Of a DNA stretch of 64,000 nt, positions 8,608 through 19,893 are shown piece after piece. The translations under genes and the position numbers were made by a program. The notes below the pieces were generated by a model. That model searched no databases, was not told the DNA's origin, and saw only the letters and a program-made list of their open reading frames with translations. Position 1 is the stretch's first letter; every line of letters starts with the position of its first letter. Source of the stretch: Lentibacillus juripiscarius JCM 12147 (GTDB lineage: Bacteria > Bacillota > Bacilli > Bacillales_D > Amphibacillaceae); NCBI GenBank assembly GCA_001311805.1, contig BBCA01000001.1, positions 81,859 through 145,858 on the forward strand, in the 5' to 3' direction.

Positions 8608-9981
8608 ATGGAGACAGATACGATAGCTGCCATATCGACACCAGTCGGTGAGGGAGCGATATCAATTGTCCGGCTGAGTGGGGAACAAGCGATTCCGGTA
8701 ACAGCTGAACTGTTTCAAGGCAAGGACCTAGTTGAAGCAGATACGCATACAATTCATTACGGAAAAATTTTCGACCCTGCTGCAAATGAGGCTGCCGAAG
8801 AAGTGATGGTAACTGTTATGCGTGGACCAAAGACTTTTACAAGAGAAGATGTAGTTGAGATTAATTGCCATGGCGGGATGGTTGCGGTAAACCGTGTGCT
8901 GGAAATCGTCCTGGAAAAAGGGGTTCGGATTGCCGAGCCTGGTGAATTCACGAAGCGGGCATTTTTGCATGGCCGGATTGATTTATCTCAGGCCGAGGCG
9001 GTGATGGACGTTATCCGGTCCAAAACCGATAAAGCTATGTCTGTCGCTCTTAAGCAGATGGACGGCCGCTTATCGGAATTGATCGGACGGCTTAGACAGG
9101 AACTTTTGGAAACAGTTGCACACGTGGAAGTGAATATTGACTATCCGGAATATGATGATGTAGAAGAAATGTCCAATGACATGATGCAAGAAAAGACGAA
9201 AGAAGTACACGGGGAACTGGAACACCTGCTGCAAGTGGCCAAGCAAGGGAAAATTTTGCGAGAAGGACTGGCCACAGCCATCATCGGGCGTCCAAATGTT
9301 GGCAAGTCATCCTTAATGAACACACTCGTGCAGGAAAATAAGGCCATTGTGACAGAAGTACCGGGGACGACACGTGATATTATAGAAGAATATGTCAATG
9401 TGCGCGGGGTTCCGCTAAGACTAGTTGACACTGCCGGAATTCGTGAGACAGAAGATATTGTTGAAAAATCGGGGTGGACAGATCCCGGGAAGTACTGCAG
9501 GATGCAGACCTCGTTTGTTTGTGCTGAACCATAATGAGCCGCTGACCGAAGAGGATGAGAAACTGTTTGAAGCAGTACAGGGACTTGACTATATTGTGAT
9601 TGTGAATAAAACAGACTTGGAACAACAGCTTGATTTAGATAAGGTAAAGGCACTTGCGAACGGAAAGCCAATTATTACAACATCACTTATCAGAGAAGAA
9701 GGAATCGATCAGCTTGAATCTGCCATCGCCAAGACGTTTTCGCTGGTGACGTGGATGCGGGTGATATGACGTATGTATCCAATGTGCGCCATATACAGCT
9801 TCTCAAACAAGCCAAGCAAGCGCTGGAAGATGCAATGGGAAGTCTGGAAATGGACATGCCATTGGATATTGTGCAGATTGATGTCACCAGAACGTGGGAG
9901 TTTCTGGGCGAAATCGTTGGCGACACCGCCAGTGACAGTCTGATCGACCAGCTATTTTCCCAGTTTTGCCTTGGGAAATAA
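8608..9981 (+). CDS. mnmE: tRNA modification GTPase MnmE (three frameshifts)
   Basis: With MnmG it installs the cmnm5U34 modification on tRNA wobble uridines. The start ATG 8608 has GGAGGTGAAG upstream. The N-terminal folate-binding domain begins [20 protein letters not shown]. The G domain has [27 protein letters not shown] and [13 protein letters not shown]. The protein ends FCLGK, the conserved catalytic CxGK. Breaks: the A run near 9463 (adding A gives [18 protein letters not shown]), a T run near 9512 (gives [15 protein letters not shown]) and a T run near 9737 (gives [16 protein letters not shown]). Restored length ~459 residues. Confidence 0.95.
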
Positions 9982-10106
9982 TCTAACGACTTATCATGAT
10001 ATAATGATTAAGTCAATACTTGTTAATAATGGACGTTTACGTAAGGGATGTTGTTTTCTTTTTAAACAATCTCAGGATTTAATAATAACAGGAGAAAGGG
10101 TGAAAA

Positions 10107-11994
10107 ATGATGGTATATGATGCTGGACATTATGACGTTATTGTTGTCGGTGGGGGTCATGCCGGTGCAGAAGCAAGTGTAGCTGCAGCGAAAATGGGCG
10201 CCAAAACGCTAATGCTGACACTAAACCTGGATATGATTGCTTTTATGCCGTGCAACCCGTCACTGGGAGGACCAGCCAAAGGTATCGTTGTCCGTGAAGT
10301 GGACGCACTTGGCGGTGTTATGGCCAGAGTGATTGATAAAACACACATCCAAATGCGGATGCTGAATACAAGGAAGGGTCCCGCTGTACAAGCATTGCGT
10401 GCACAAGCAGATAAACCAATGTATATAAAAGAAATGAAACATGTCCTTGAAAGTCAGGAGAATTTGACATTGCGGCAAGGCATGGTCAATGAATTGATTA
10501 TGGAAGATGGTGTATGCAAAGGGGTAATTACGGAGACAAAAGCCGCTTATTATGCGGATTCAGTCATCATCACAACCGGAACATTCATGCGCGGAAAAGT
10601 ACTGATGGGTGATCTGGAATATGAAAGTGGCCCCAACAACCAGCGTGCCTCCGTCAAACTATCGGAAAACCTTGAAGAGCTTGGTCTTTCCATCACACGG
10701 TTTAAAACGGGAACTCCACCAAGGGTGAACAGTAACTCCATTGACTATTCCAAAACCGAGGAACAGCCGGGAGATGCCAAACCGCAAAGTTTTTCATATG
10801 AAACAACGGAGTATATCACTGACCAGATTCCATGCTGGCTCACATATACAAATGAATTCACACACCAACTCATCAACGATAACCTATCCCTGTCGGCAAT
10901 GTATTCCGGTATGAAGCGTGGAACAGGCCCACGTTATTGTCCTTCTATTGAGGATAAGATTGTACGGTTCAACGACAAGCCCCGCCATCAAGTCTTCCTT
11001 GAGCCGGAAGGACGGGACACAGAAGAGGTGTATGTGCAGGGCTTGTCAACATCACTGCCGGAGTACATCCAGCATGACATGGTTAAAACCGTTCCGGGAC
11101 TGGAAAACGCGGAAATTATGCGGGCAGGCTATGCAATTGAGTATGATGCGGTCATTCCGACACAGCTATGGCCAACATTGGAGCTGAAAAATGTCTCAGG
11201 TCTGTTTACAGCCGGGCAAATAAACGGTACATCTGGCTACGAAGAAGCAGCTGCACAAGGCATTATGGCTGGGATCAATGCTGCAGCCAAAGTTCTTGGC
11301 AAAGAGCCTCTGATCCTTGACCGCTCACAGGCATATATTGGTGTTCTGATTGATGATCTGGTTACCAAAGGAACAAGTGAGCCTTACCGTCTTCTGACAT
11401 CACGTGCCGAATACCGTCTGCTGCTCCGTCATGATAATGCGGATATTCGTTTGACAGACATCGGGCATTCTTACGGACTGATTAATGATGAACGATATGA
11501 ACAATTCACTGAAAAGAAACGGCTCGTTGAAGAAGAAAAAAACGTCTCAGCAAAATTGTTATCAAACCGGGAGAAGCCGTGCAATCGATGCTGAAGGAAG
11601 CAAACGGCTCCCCACTAAAAGAAGCAGTCAAAGCATATGATATGTTGAAACGCCCTGAGGTAACGTATGATATGGTGGAACAGCTTATCGAACCGAATGA
11701 TGAATTACCGCAAATTGTAAGGGAACAAGTAGAAATTCAAATTAAGTATGAAGGGTATATCAAGAAAGCAAACGAACAAGTGGATAAAATGCTGAAAATG
11801 GAAAATAAAAAATACCGGATAACATTGATTATGATGATATTGATGGTATTGCCTCCGAAGCAAAAGAAAAACTGAAAACAGTGAGGCCGCTGTCAGTCGG
11901 TCAGGCTTCCCGTATTTCCGGTGTAAACCCGTCAGACGTGTCCATCTTGTTGGTTTATATTGAACAAGGAAAGATCGCCCGTGTTGCCAACTGA
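10107..11994 (+). CDS. mnmG: tRNA uridine-5-carboxymethylaminomethyl modification enzyme MnmG (two frameshifts)
   Basis: FAD-dependent partner of MnmE (also GidA). The Rossmann FAD motif [20 protein letters not shown] is at residue ~13; [20 protein letters not shown] and [20 protein letters not shown] are family signatures. Breaks: the A run near 11536 (adding A gives [20 protein letters not shown]) and the A run near 11808 (gives [16 protein letters not shown]), after which the C-terminus [20 protein letters not shown] follows to 11994. Restored length is ~629 residues, as usual. It lies between mnmE and rsmG in the standard order. Confidence 0.96.
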
Positions 11995-12066
11995 TTACGA
12001 AGGATAACTAGTTGGGACGAGGCTGGACGTTTTACTTTTATAACCATGGTAAAGGGGCTTTGCGTA

Positions 12067-12784
12067 ATGACACCTGAGCAATTTAAAGACAGATTGAGCG
12101 CTAGGGGGATTGACCTGACCCAGGAGCAAGCTGATCAATTTGAGACGTATTTTCAGACACTGGTGGAGTGGAATGAAAAAATAAACTTGACCACCTTAAC
12201 CAATAAAGAAGATGTCTATTTAAAGCATTTTTATGATTCCATATCTGCTGCTTTCTACCATGATTTCACTGGAAACAGTCATATTTGTGATGTGGGTGCT
12301 GGGGCGGGTTTCCCCAGCATTCCTCTCAAAATATGCTTTCCTGAATTAAACGTAACTATCGTGGACTCGCTGAAAAAACGGATTCACTTTTTGGAACAAT
12401 TGGCTACAAACTTGAATTTAACGGATGTTACATTTCATCATGACCGTGCTGAAAGTTTTGGAACTAACCGTACATATAGAGAATCGTTTGATATTGTCAT
12501 TGCGAGAGCAGTTGCCAAAATGTCCGTACTAAGTGAATTATGTTTGCCGCTGACAAAGAAAAAACGGCACATTCATCGCCATGAAGGGTGCAAATGGGGA
12601 AGAAGAAGCTGCGGAAGCGACGAATGCATTTAAGGTGCTTGGCGGAAAGCTGGAAAGCATTCATTCATTTCAGTTGCCTGAAGAGGACAGCGAACGGTCC
12701 ATCATTCGTTTACATAAAGCACATAGTACACCGAAAAAGTATCCAAGAAAACCAGGTACACCAGCTAAAAAGCCAATTACATAA
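12067..12784 (+). CDS. rsmG: 16S rRNA m7G527 methyltransferase RsmG (one frameshift)
   Basis: SAM-dependent methyltransferase acting on G527 of 16S rRNA. The SAM-binding loop [20 protein letters not shown] is near residue 75, and [20 protein letters not shown] near residue 40 is typical. The start is ATG 12067 with AAAGGGG upstream. The frame breaks in an A run near 12560; removing one A gives [19 protein letters not shown] and then the C-terminal [20 protein letters not shown] motif to 12784. Restored length ~239 residues. Confidence 0.95.
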
Positions 12785-12964
12785 TGAAAAAGTTGAAATT
12801 GGTGAAAATATTATACCGTGATTTCATACTTTTTTACCGTCAGATGTGATAGAATAGCAATAGAGTTTAATTCTAGTTTGCAGGAAATCTATTACTAGCC
12901 CCATAGGCAGACGCGCTATGGTAGCATACTTATTTTGTAAGGAAATCATGATAATAATAGAAAA

Positions 12965-12980
12965 TGTTTCACGTGGAACA
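12965..12980. promoter_or_regulatory. parS: parS site (ParB/Spo0J binding)
   Basis: The 16-mer TGTTTCACGTGGAACA is the reverse complement of the B. subtilis parS sequence TGTTCCACGTGAAACA. It lies in the rsmG-noc spacer, ~7 kb from oriC, where ParB would nucleate and load condensin. Confidence 0.92.
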
Positions 12981-13143
12981 TTTTTTTCATAGATGCTATG
13001 TTTTGCTGACATGCCCTGATTTGCTAAAAATATTCGGCCAGTACAGAGAATGAGAATGGGACGGATTTTCAGTAAAACTGGTATTGTCCAGAGCAGCAGA
13101 TGTGTTATTGTTGAGTATGTTTTTAAAAGGTGGTGATTTGGTA

Positions 13144-14002
13144 ATGGTAAGTCCATTGAACCGAATATTTGGCATGGGCGATAAAAATGAATCAGTGCCA
13201 GAAGAAGAAACCTACCATCCAGATGAGGTAACCGAACTTCCCGTTGAAAAAATAAAACCAAACAGATTTCAGCCCAGGGCCGTATTTAATGAAGAAAAAT
13301 CGAGGAACTTGCCCAGACAATACATACACACGGGATGATCCAGCCAATCGTTGTCCGTGAAGTTGATAACGGGGACAGTTATGAGTTGATTGCCGGTGAA
13401 CGCAGGTGGCGAGCAGTAAAACTGCTGGAGTGGGAACAGATGCCTGCCATTGTCCGCAGTATGACGGACACGGAAATCGCCTCCGTTGCACTGATTGAAA
13501 ACTTGCAGCGGGAAGAGCTAACAGTGGTTGAAGAAGCCAGTGCCTATGCACGGCTCCTTGACTTGCATTCATTGACACAGGAGGCATTGGCACAGCGACT
13601 GGGTAAAAATCAGTCTACTATTGCCAATAAATTGCGTCTGCTTAAACTTCCAGAAGAGGTACAGACCGCACTTCTCGATAAACAGATAACAGAGCGGCAT
13701 GCAAGAGCATTAATTAAAATCAATGATCCTGAAAAACAAGTAAAAGCACTGGAAACCATCCTGGAAAAGGAACTAAACGTTAAGCAGGCTGAGGAGCTTA
13801 TTGCGAAACTGGACCAACCGGCGGAAAAACCCGCAAAAAACAGCCGAAACGTAAAGGTGTCAGTAAAGACGTCCGGATTGCCATGAACACCATTCGCCAA
13901 TCCCTGAATATGGTATCAGATACAGGGATTGATGTGGAGACGGATGAAGAAGATCTTGATGATTTTTATCAAATCACGATTAAGATACCGAAAAAGAACT
14001 AA
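13144..14002 (+). CDS. noc: Nucleoid occlusion protein Noc (two frameshifts)
   Basis: ParB-like CTPase that binds Noc sites and blocks FtsZ assembly over the nucleoid. The N-terminal membrane-targeting helix is [13 protein letters not shown]. The ParB/Srx domain has [17 protein letters not shown] and [18 protein letters not shown]; the HTH has [20 protein letters not shown]. Breaks: the A run near 13294 (adding A gives [20 protein letters not shown]) and the A run near 13833 (gives [20 protein letters not shown]), ending [13 protein letters not shown]. Noc is told from ParB by its place before soj-parB and by its N-terminus. A candidate Noc-binding site lies at 27111. Confidence 0.92.
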
Positions 14003-14030
14003 TTTATTCCATTATAGCACCTGGTAAAAT

Positions 14031-14069
14031 ACCATTCATCTTTGCAGAACAGAAGATGAGTGGTTTTTA
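14031..14069 (+). terminator. Terminator after noc
   Basis: Twelve-bp stem ACCATTCATCTT / AAGATGAGTGGT with one G-T pair, 10-nt loop and T tail. The rest of the 270-bp noc-soj spacer shows only A/T-rich promoter-like sequence. Confidence 0.75.
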
Positions 14070-14274
14070 AATTCTTTGCAGATTTTTAAAAGATTATTTA
14101 ATATAGAATCGGATGCGCATTAGTCTATATATAGAATAACTTTTATGAACATAGAGGTAGATCTACTCATTTACATTTCATTAGATTAATTTTTCCTGAC
14201 AAACGTTCATATTAATAGCCCATTTTTCAAAAAAGTGATAGAATAATAAGTATAGATTTTAGGTAGGTGACAGC

Positions 14275-15047
14275 ATGGGAAAGATTATAGCCATTGCCAA
14301 TCAAAAGGGTGGCGTAGGAAAAACAACATCAGCAGTTAATTTGAGTGCTGGTCTTGCCAGTATGAATTATAGCGTACTAGTTGTGGACACTGATCCGCAA
14401 GGGAATGCTACCAGTGGCGTTGGGATAAACAAGGCTGATATGGACCAGTGCATTTACAATGTCCTGGTGGAAGACTTGCCCGCGGAAAAGGTCTGTGTAC
14501 CTACTCAAGTTCAGAACTTGGATATTATACCTGCCACAATACAGCTTTCAGGAGCAGAAATTGAGCTTGTACCGACTATTTCACGTGAAATACGCCTTAA
14601 AAAATCGCTGGAAAGTCTTAAGGAAAAATACGACTATATCATTATTGACTGTCCTCCTTCTTTAGGGCTGCTCACCCTTAATGCACTTACATCTGCAGAC
14701 ACCGTATTGATTCCTGTCCAATGCGAATATTACGCGCTGGAAGGGCTTAGTCAGCTCTTAAATACAATACGGCTCGTGCAAAAACATTTGAATAAATCGC
14801 TGATGATTGAGGGTGTTCTACTGACAATGCTTGATGCAAGGACGAACCTCGGCATCCAGGTGATTGAGGAAGTGAAAAAGTACTTCCAAGATAAGGTGTA
14901 TCAGTCAGTTATACCAAGAAATATCCGGCTAGGGGAAGCTCCGAGCATGGTCAACCGATCATTACATATGATCCAAAGTCTAAAGGTGCTGAGGTATATC
15001 TTGAATTAGCGAAGGAAGTGATAAGCAATGGCGAGAGGGTTAGGTAA
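14275..15047 (+). CDS. soj: Chromosome-partitioning ATPase Soj/ParA (3'-end frameshift)
   Basis: ParA-family ATPase acting with ParB at parS and modulating DnaA and sporulation. The deviant Walker A KGGVGKTTSAVNLSAGLA is at the N-terminus, with DTDPQGNATSGVG and YIIIDCPPSLGLLTLNAL for Walker A' and B. A missing C near 14944 breaks the frame; restoring it gives APSHGQPIITYDPKSKGAEV and a C-terminus ending SNGERVR at 15047, overlapping the parB start. Restored length ~257 residues. Confidence 0.94.
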
Positions 15048-15868
15048 GGGTATTAATGCACTTTTCCCCCAGGATGTGGAAGAGAAAGATGATGATGTCA
15101 TTAAGGAAATACCGGTTAATGAATGCCGTCCGAATCCCTATCAGCCTAGAAAGACGTTTCATGCTGACGCAATAGAAGAATTAAAAGATTCCATTATGGA
15201 ATATGGAATCGTACAGCCGCTTATATTGCGCAAAAGCATTAAAGGCTATGAAATTGTGGTTGGTGAACGTCGTTTCCGTGCCGCAAAAGAGGCTGGACTG
15301 GATACACTGCCTGCAGTGGTAAAAGACTTATCAGATGAAAAAATGATGGAAGTTGCTCTTTTAGAAAACCTACAGCGGGAGGATTTAACCCCAATCGAAG
15401 AGGCACATGCCTATCACAATCTGATGAACGAACTTGGCGTTACCCAGGATGAGCTATCTAAACGGCTAGGCAAAAGCAGATCACATATTGCCAATATTGT
15501 CAGGCTTTTATCTCTACCTGATCAAGTGGTGGCTTATATCAACATGGTGAGCTCTCGATGGGGCATGGACGTGCTCTTATCGGGGTGAAAGATAAGGAAA
15601 AGATTATGCCGGTAGCCAACAAAATCCGTAATGAAAAGTTGAATGTGCGACAGGCGGAAAAATTAATTAATGAGCTTAATGACCAGGCGCCGAAGAAAAA
15701 ACAGGCAATGCCGAAAAAGATATTTTCCTGGAGAAACAGGAGTCTTTGCTGCGTGACAGACTTGGTACAGCAGTTTCTATCAATAAAGGGAAACGTAAAG
15801 GGAAGATAGAAATTGAGTTTTACTCAAACGAAGACCTGGAACGTATACTGGAAACGTTTGAAGATTAA
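15028..15868 (+). CDS. parB: Chromosome-partitioning protein ParB/Spo0J (two frameshifts)
   Basis: parS-binding CTPase clamp for chromosome segregation. It starts MARGLGKGINALFP, the classic Spo0J N-terminus. EIVVGERRFRAAKEAGLD holds the CTP-binding GERRFRA box, followed by LLENLQREDLTPIEEA and the HTH LSKRLGKSRSHIANIVRLLS. Breaks: near 15541 (adding A gives YINNGELSMGHGRALIGVKD) and the A run near 15697 (gives KKKTGNAEKDIFLEKQE), ending DLERILETFED. Two parS sites lie within 2.1 kb on either side. Confidence 0.95.
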
Positions 15869-15934
15869 TCCAATGTTGACGAGTGTATCGAATTTGTTGA
15901 TGGCTGCGAATGTAAATGGTTTAAATACAAGAGG

Positions 15935-15964
15935 GACTGACTGTTGATGAAGTCAGTCTTTTTT
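15935..15964 (+). terminator. Terminator after parB
   Basis: Stem GACTGACT / AGTCAGTC with 8-nt loop followed by six T. Confidence 0.85.
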
Positions 15965-16135
15965 AGCAGTTAAGAAGGTATAATTTTTTTTTTTACTGAA
16001 TAAGTGCAACTAAGGTTTTCGCGACTTGTGATAAGCCAAGTTTTCTAACACCAACGTTGTACTTCCATGGAATCAAAGGAAATTTCCGTAATGTCGCTCC
16101 CGTATGAATAATTTTAAAATGGGGGTGTTTGAATC

Positions 16136-17289
16136 GTGATCTATTTTGATCAGGCTGCATCATCTTATCCTAAACCACCAGAAGTGGGGGAGGCTATGGT
16201 TCACGCGCTTAACAATATCGGTGCTAATCCTGGCAGGGGGAGTCATCAGCTTGCAAGACAGGCAGCACTAATCATATCAGAAACTAGAGAAAAGGCAGCG
16301 CGTCTGTTTGGGTGCAGTGATCCGCGGAAAGCTTTGTTTTTTCCAAATGCGACTGCAGCACTGAATCAGGCAATTAAAGGTATAACATGGTCAGCTGGCG
16401 ATCATGTTATAGCAACTGTACTGGAGCATAATTCGATTCGCCGGCCGTTGGAATATGTGAAACGTAAATATGGGGTCGAAGTTACATATGTAAATTGGGA
16501 CGGAGATACGGCGGCATTTGAACAGCAAATCTGGCAATCCATCCGTCCGGGAACACGGCTCTTAGCCATGACTCATGCTTCCAATGTAACAGGCTCTCTT
16601 CTGCCAGTTGGACAAGCAGCTATGATTGCCAGAGAACATAGTATCCCGATTCTTCTTGATGCCTCCCAGACAGCAGGGCATTTGCCGTTGAATATGCAGG
16701 ATATGGGGATTGATATGCTCGCTTTTCCTGGGCACAAAGGACTTTTAGGTCCACAGGGGACAGGAATGCTGCTTGTAGAAGGCACTATCGACATGGAACC
16801 TGTCCAGCACGGAGGGACCGGAAGTTTTCCGAGGAAGCAGAAAATCCAGAGCAGTGGCCGGAGAAATTCGAGAGTGGCACTCTAAATACACCTGGAATTG
16901 CAGGACTGAACGCCGCTCTGAATGTACATGAATCAGAACAGGATGGAAATGTTCCACGTGAAACAATTTTAGGTCAATTGCTTCGAAAAGGGCTGCAGTC
17001 AATAGATGGCATCACATGTTATGGGCCGGATAAGGAAAACTATCAGCTGCCGATTGTTGCTTTCAATGTGCTGGATATAGCCTCACAGGAGATTGCGATG
17101 GTGCTGGATTCCCATTATGGAATAGCTGTTCGAGCAGGTCTGCACTGCAGTCCGCTGGCACACGATTTTCTTCACACAACAGAACAGGGTGTGATTAGAG
17201 CCAGTTTGAGCAAGTATAATACAGAAGAAGAGGTTAATCGTTTCCTGGAGGCAATACAGGAAATAACAGAATCATATAAAATGCTGTAA
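16136..17289 (+). CDS. Class V aminotransferase-fold PLP enzyme, cysteine desulfurase-like (one frameshift)
   Basis: NifS/SufS-like PLP enzyme. It starts IYFDQAASSYPKPPEVGEAM, as in the desulfurase/selenocysteine lyase group. The PLP lysine is in MLAFPGHKGLLGPQGTGMLL, and the catalytic-type Cys in AVRAGLHCSPLAHDFLHT. The frame breaks at a T run near 16828; one added T gives GTGSFSEEAENPEQWPEKFE and GTLNTPGIAGLNAALNV. Restored length ~384 residues. The parB-to-yyaC neighbourhood recurs in related bacilli. A parS site lies inside its coding sequence. The sulfur acceptor is unknown; no scaffold gene is adjacent. Confidence 0.85.
16950..16965. promoter_or_regulatory. parS: parS site inside a coding sequence
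   Basis: Exact TGTTCCACGTGAAACA, identical to the B. subtilis parS, within the desulfurase-like gene. It is encoded in frame as part of GNVPRETI, so the site and the protein sequence constrain each other. Confidence 0.93.
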
Positions 17290-17316
17290 CAATTTTATAT
17301 AGATAGGGATGGATCT

Positions 17317-18021
17317 ATGGCCTTACTTGGAACATTGGTGAATGGAGTTTGTATTGTAGCTGGAAGTATGATTGGGCTGTTTTTTTCAAAGATACCCGAG
17401 CGCTATAAAGAAACAGTAATGCATGGAATTGGCTTGGCCGTTATTCTGATTGGGATGCAAATGGCCCTGTCTACAGAAGCAATCATTGTTGTGCTCTTGA
17501 GTCTGCTAACCGGTGCAGTGATTGGTGAACTGCTGCATTTGGAAGAGGGATTGAACAAGCTGGGGGAATGGCTGGGAAATAAATTTTCATCAGCAGATGA
17601 TGATAGTAGGGTTGCACAGGGGTTTGTGACGGCATCACTCGTTTTTGTTATTGGTGCGATGTCAGTCGTAGGAGCACTGGACGGCGGCTTGCGCGACAAT
17701 CATGAGGTTTTGATCACAAAAGGGGTGATTGACGGATTTGTCGCATTGGTGCTGACGACAACACTTGGGTTTGGTGTCTTGTTTTCTGTTGTTCCGGTTT
17801 TCTTATATCAAGGAACAATCGCATTATTGGCCACCCAAATCGAGCGGTGGATTCCTGAGCAGGTCCTGAACGGAATGATTGTGGAGCTGACCGCGGTCGG
17901 TGGTCTTATTATTGTCGCAATTGGACTAAATTTGCTTAACATAACGAAAATACGTGTTGGGAATTTACTGCCATCCATTGTAACGGTTGGACTAGTCTAT
18001 GCAGTCTATTTACTTTTTTAA
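17317..18021 (+). CDS. DUF554 family membrane protein
   Basis: Intact 234-residue protein with about seven hydrophobic segments, starting MALLGTLVNGVCIVAGSMIG. FVTASLVFVIGAMSVVGALD and KGVIDGFVALVLTTTLGFGV are typical of DUF554 (YdfK-like) proteins. It is 27 bp behind the desulfurase-like gene and probably co-transcribed. The function of the family is not established; a transport role is only a guess. A bidirectional terminator separates it from the convergent yyaC. Confidence 0.85.
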   Translation: MALLGTLVNGVCIVAGSMIGLFFSKIPERYKETVMHGIGLAVILIGMQMALSTEAIIVVLLSLLTGAVIGELLHLEEGLNKLGEWLGNKFSSADDDSRVAQGFVTASLVFVIGAMSVVGALDGGLRDNHEVLITKGVIDGFVALVLTTTLGFGVLFSVVPVFLYQGTIALLATQIERWIPEQVLNGMIVELTAVGGLIIVAIGLNLLNITKIRVGNLLPSIVTVGLVYAVYLLF

Positions 18022-18053
18022 TAAGTGGTACGTATGTGATAGTTTCTCGAAAT

Positions 18054-18089
18054 AAAAACTCTGCCCTGTGGTGCCGGCAGAGTTTTTTA
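18054..18089. terminator. Bidirectional terminator between DUF554 gene and yyaC
   Basis: A run, stem ACTCTGCC / GGCAGAGT, then T run; it works on both strands for two convergent genes. Confidence 0.85.
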
Positions 18090-18706
18090 TATCATCCTTT
18101 CACTTTTATCATTTGCTGCGGCAAGTTTTGATAGGGTATGTGTATGTACAAGCTGTTCATCAATTCTATATAGCAGTTCCGACATGCGCTTTGCCATGGC
18201 AACGACGAGTGATAATCTCGTATTTTGCAGAATAGAATATTCCATAAAACCACCAATATTGACAACACCCGTCAGATGGATATCGCCAATTTCCGGAAGT
18301 TTCTTGTTTAAAGCAGCTCCGGGTTTCAGGGAACCGGTATCAGCCGTAATCGTGCCGACAGATGCAGATTTACCCAAAGATGCATCAACTGCAATCACAA
18401 ATGGATTGCGGTGTTCCATGCGGATATAACGAAAATAGTTCTCCATATTGGCGGCATGTACTGGATCATGCAGTGTACCGTAGAGATGGATGTGTTTCGG
18501 TTTTTTTCTGCTAAATAAGAACCAGCAAACGGACCAAATGCATCACCAGTTGAACGATCTGTACCGATACAAATAATGACGTAGTCTCTCGATGTTACAG
18601 GAGTCCATGACAATATCCGTTTTGTCATTCGTTCCAGCAAGTTTGGATCATCATGCATCATTTGCAGCTTTTCATTCTTGGGCATTAAACGGTTAATCAG
18701 ATTCAT
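18087..18706 (-). CDS. yyaC: Spore protease YyaC-like protein (one frameshift)
   Basis: Homologue of the germination protease GPR fold, made during sporulation. The N-terminal part holds VIICIGTDRSTGDAFGPFAG and the C-terminal part PFVIAVDASLGKSASVGTIT and VGDIHLTGVVNIGG-like sequence. The frame breaks in the T run 18502-18508 (+); adding one base gives EKKPKHIHLYGTLHDPVHAA between the halves. Restored length ~206 residues. It is transcribed against its neighbours, as in other bacilli. The substrate is unknown. Confidence 0.88.
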
Positions 18707-18789
18707 AGCTTATCCTCCACAATCATATTGGTATTAGTATACGGAAAAAATTTAAAAACTATACCTGTGTAAATAATGGAGGCAAAGCG

Positions 18790-19815
18790 ATGTGGGGAGC
18801 AGGATTTAAGTGGATGTTTCTAATCATTGGGACGACTATTGGGGCTGGATATGCATCCGGCCGAGAGTTATGGCAGTTCTTTGGTCATGAAAGTGGCCTT
18901 GCCATACTTCTGTTCACAATATTTTTCACTGTAAGCTGCTATGTCATCATGGACGTAAGCTACCGGAGACAGTCAAGTGACTATTTGCCGGTGCTTCGGG
19001 ATATCGTCGGACCGAAGTTGACAAAAGTGTATGATATTATGATCTTTCTATATCTGTTTACCACTACGGTTGTTATGATTGCCGGAAGTGGTGCGACCGG
19101 ACAAGCATTCCAGTTTTCTTACTGGTGGGGAGTAGTGCTCATTACCATTGGCCTGATTGCTTTATTTTTAAAAGATATTAATGGATTGCTGGCGATGAAT
19201 CAGATTGTACTGCCGCTGCTCCTTGGGGGGCTCGTATATATTCTGTTGTTATTTATTATTGACCAGGAACTGGATGTGTTCTCTCATTGGCATGAACAGC
19301 GAAATTGGACGGCTGCTTTTCCGTTTACAGCCCTGAATATTCTGCCATTAATTGCAGTCCTAGGGGCGATTGGCAATAAAGTTAAGTCCAAGCGGGAAAT
19401 CCATATTGCTGCAATCGGCAGTGGGTTTCTGCTAGGGACGATTTCATTCATTTATAATAGCAGCTTGATCCAGATTGCGGATGAACTATTATTATATGAA
19501 ATCCCGTTGTTTGCTATCTTAAAACATTATCCATTTGAAATTCTTATATTAATGTCTGCACTGTTATGGTTTGCCATTTTTACAACGGCAGCAGCAGGTA
19601 TTCTTGGGATTGCCACCAGGCTGCAGAGTATATGGAATATTCCTATTTGGATGCTGGCAGCGGTCCTGATTGCTGTTATGATTCCACTCACTACACTTGG
19701 TTTTTCTACTTTAATTAGCTATATTTATCCGATCTATGGCATTTTGAATTTATATGTTCTCAGCCGTTTGCTTCTATACCCACTATGGGGCGGTAAGCAA
19801 AACAAGGAGGCATAG
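18790..19815 (+). CDS. YkvI-family membrane protein
   Basis: Intact 341-residue integral membrane protein with about ten hydrophobic segments. It starts with MWGAGFKWMFLIIGTTIGAG and YASGRELWQFFG, the N-terminus of the YkvI family, distantly related to amino-acid/sodium symporters of the LeuT-like fold. The ATG has GGAGGCAAAGCG upstream. The substrate is unknown. It is followed closely by an mscS-like gene. Confidence 0.8.
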   Translation: MWGAGFKWMFLIIGTTIGAGYASGRELWQFFGHESGLAILLFTIFFTVSCYVIMDVSYRRQSSDYLPVLRDIVGPKLTKVYDIMIFLYLFTTTVVMIAGSGATGQAFQFSYWWGVVLITIGLIALFLKDINGLLAMNQIVLPLLLGGLVYILLLFIIDQELDVFSHWHEQRNWTAAFPFTALNILPLIAVLGAIGNKVKSKREIHIAAIGSGFLLGTISFIYNSSLIQIADELLLYEIPLFAILKHYPFEILILMSALLWFAIFTTAAAGILGIATRLQSIWNIPIWMLAAVLIAVMIPLTTLGFSTLISYIYPIYGILNLYVLSRLLLYPLWGGKQNKEA

Positions 19816-19893
19816 CCTGGTTTGCTATTTTCTTTTCTTTATACATCAAGTATTGTAAAATCAATGTATAGAATAGCGGCCGGAGGTTATAGC

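Noticed and set aside
9141..9671. Long open frames antisense to mnmE and to other genes (for example 52288-52608, 37053-37745)
   Set aside because: They mirror conserved genes on the other strand, have no ribosome-binding sites and show Ser/Ile-rich composition typical of antisense reading.
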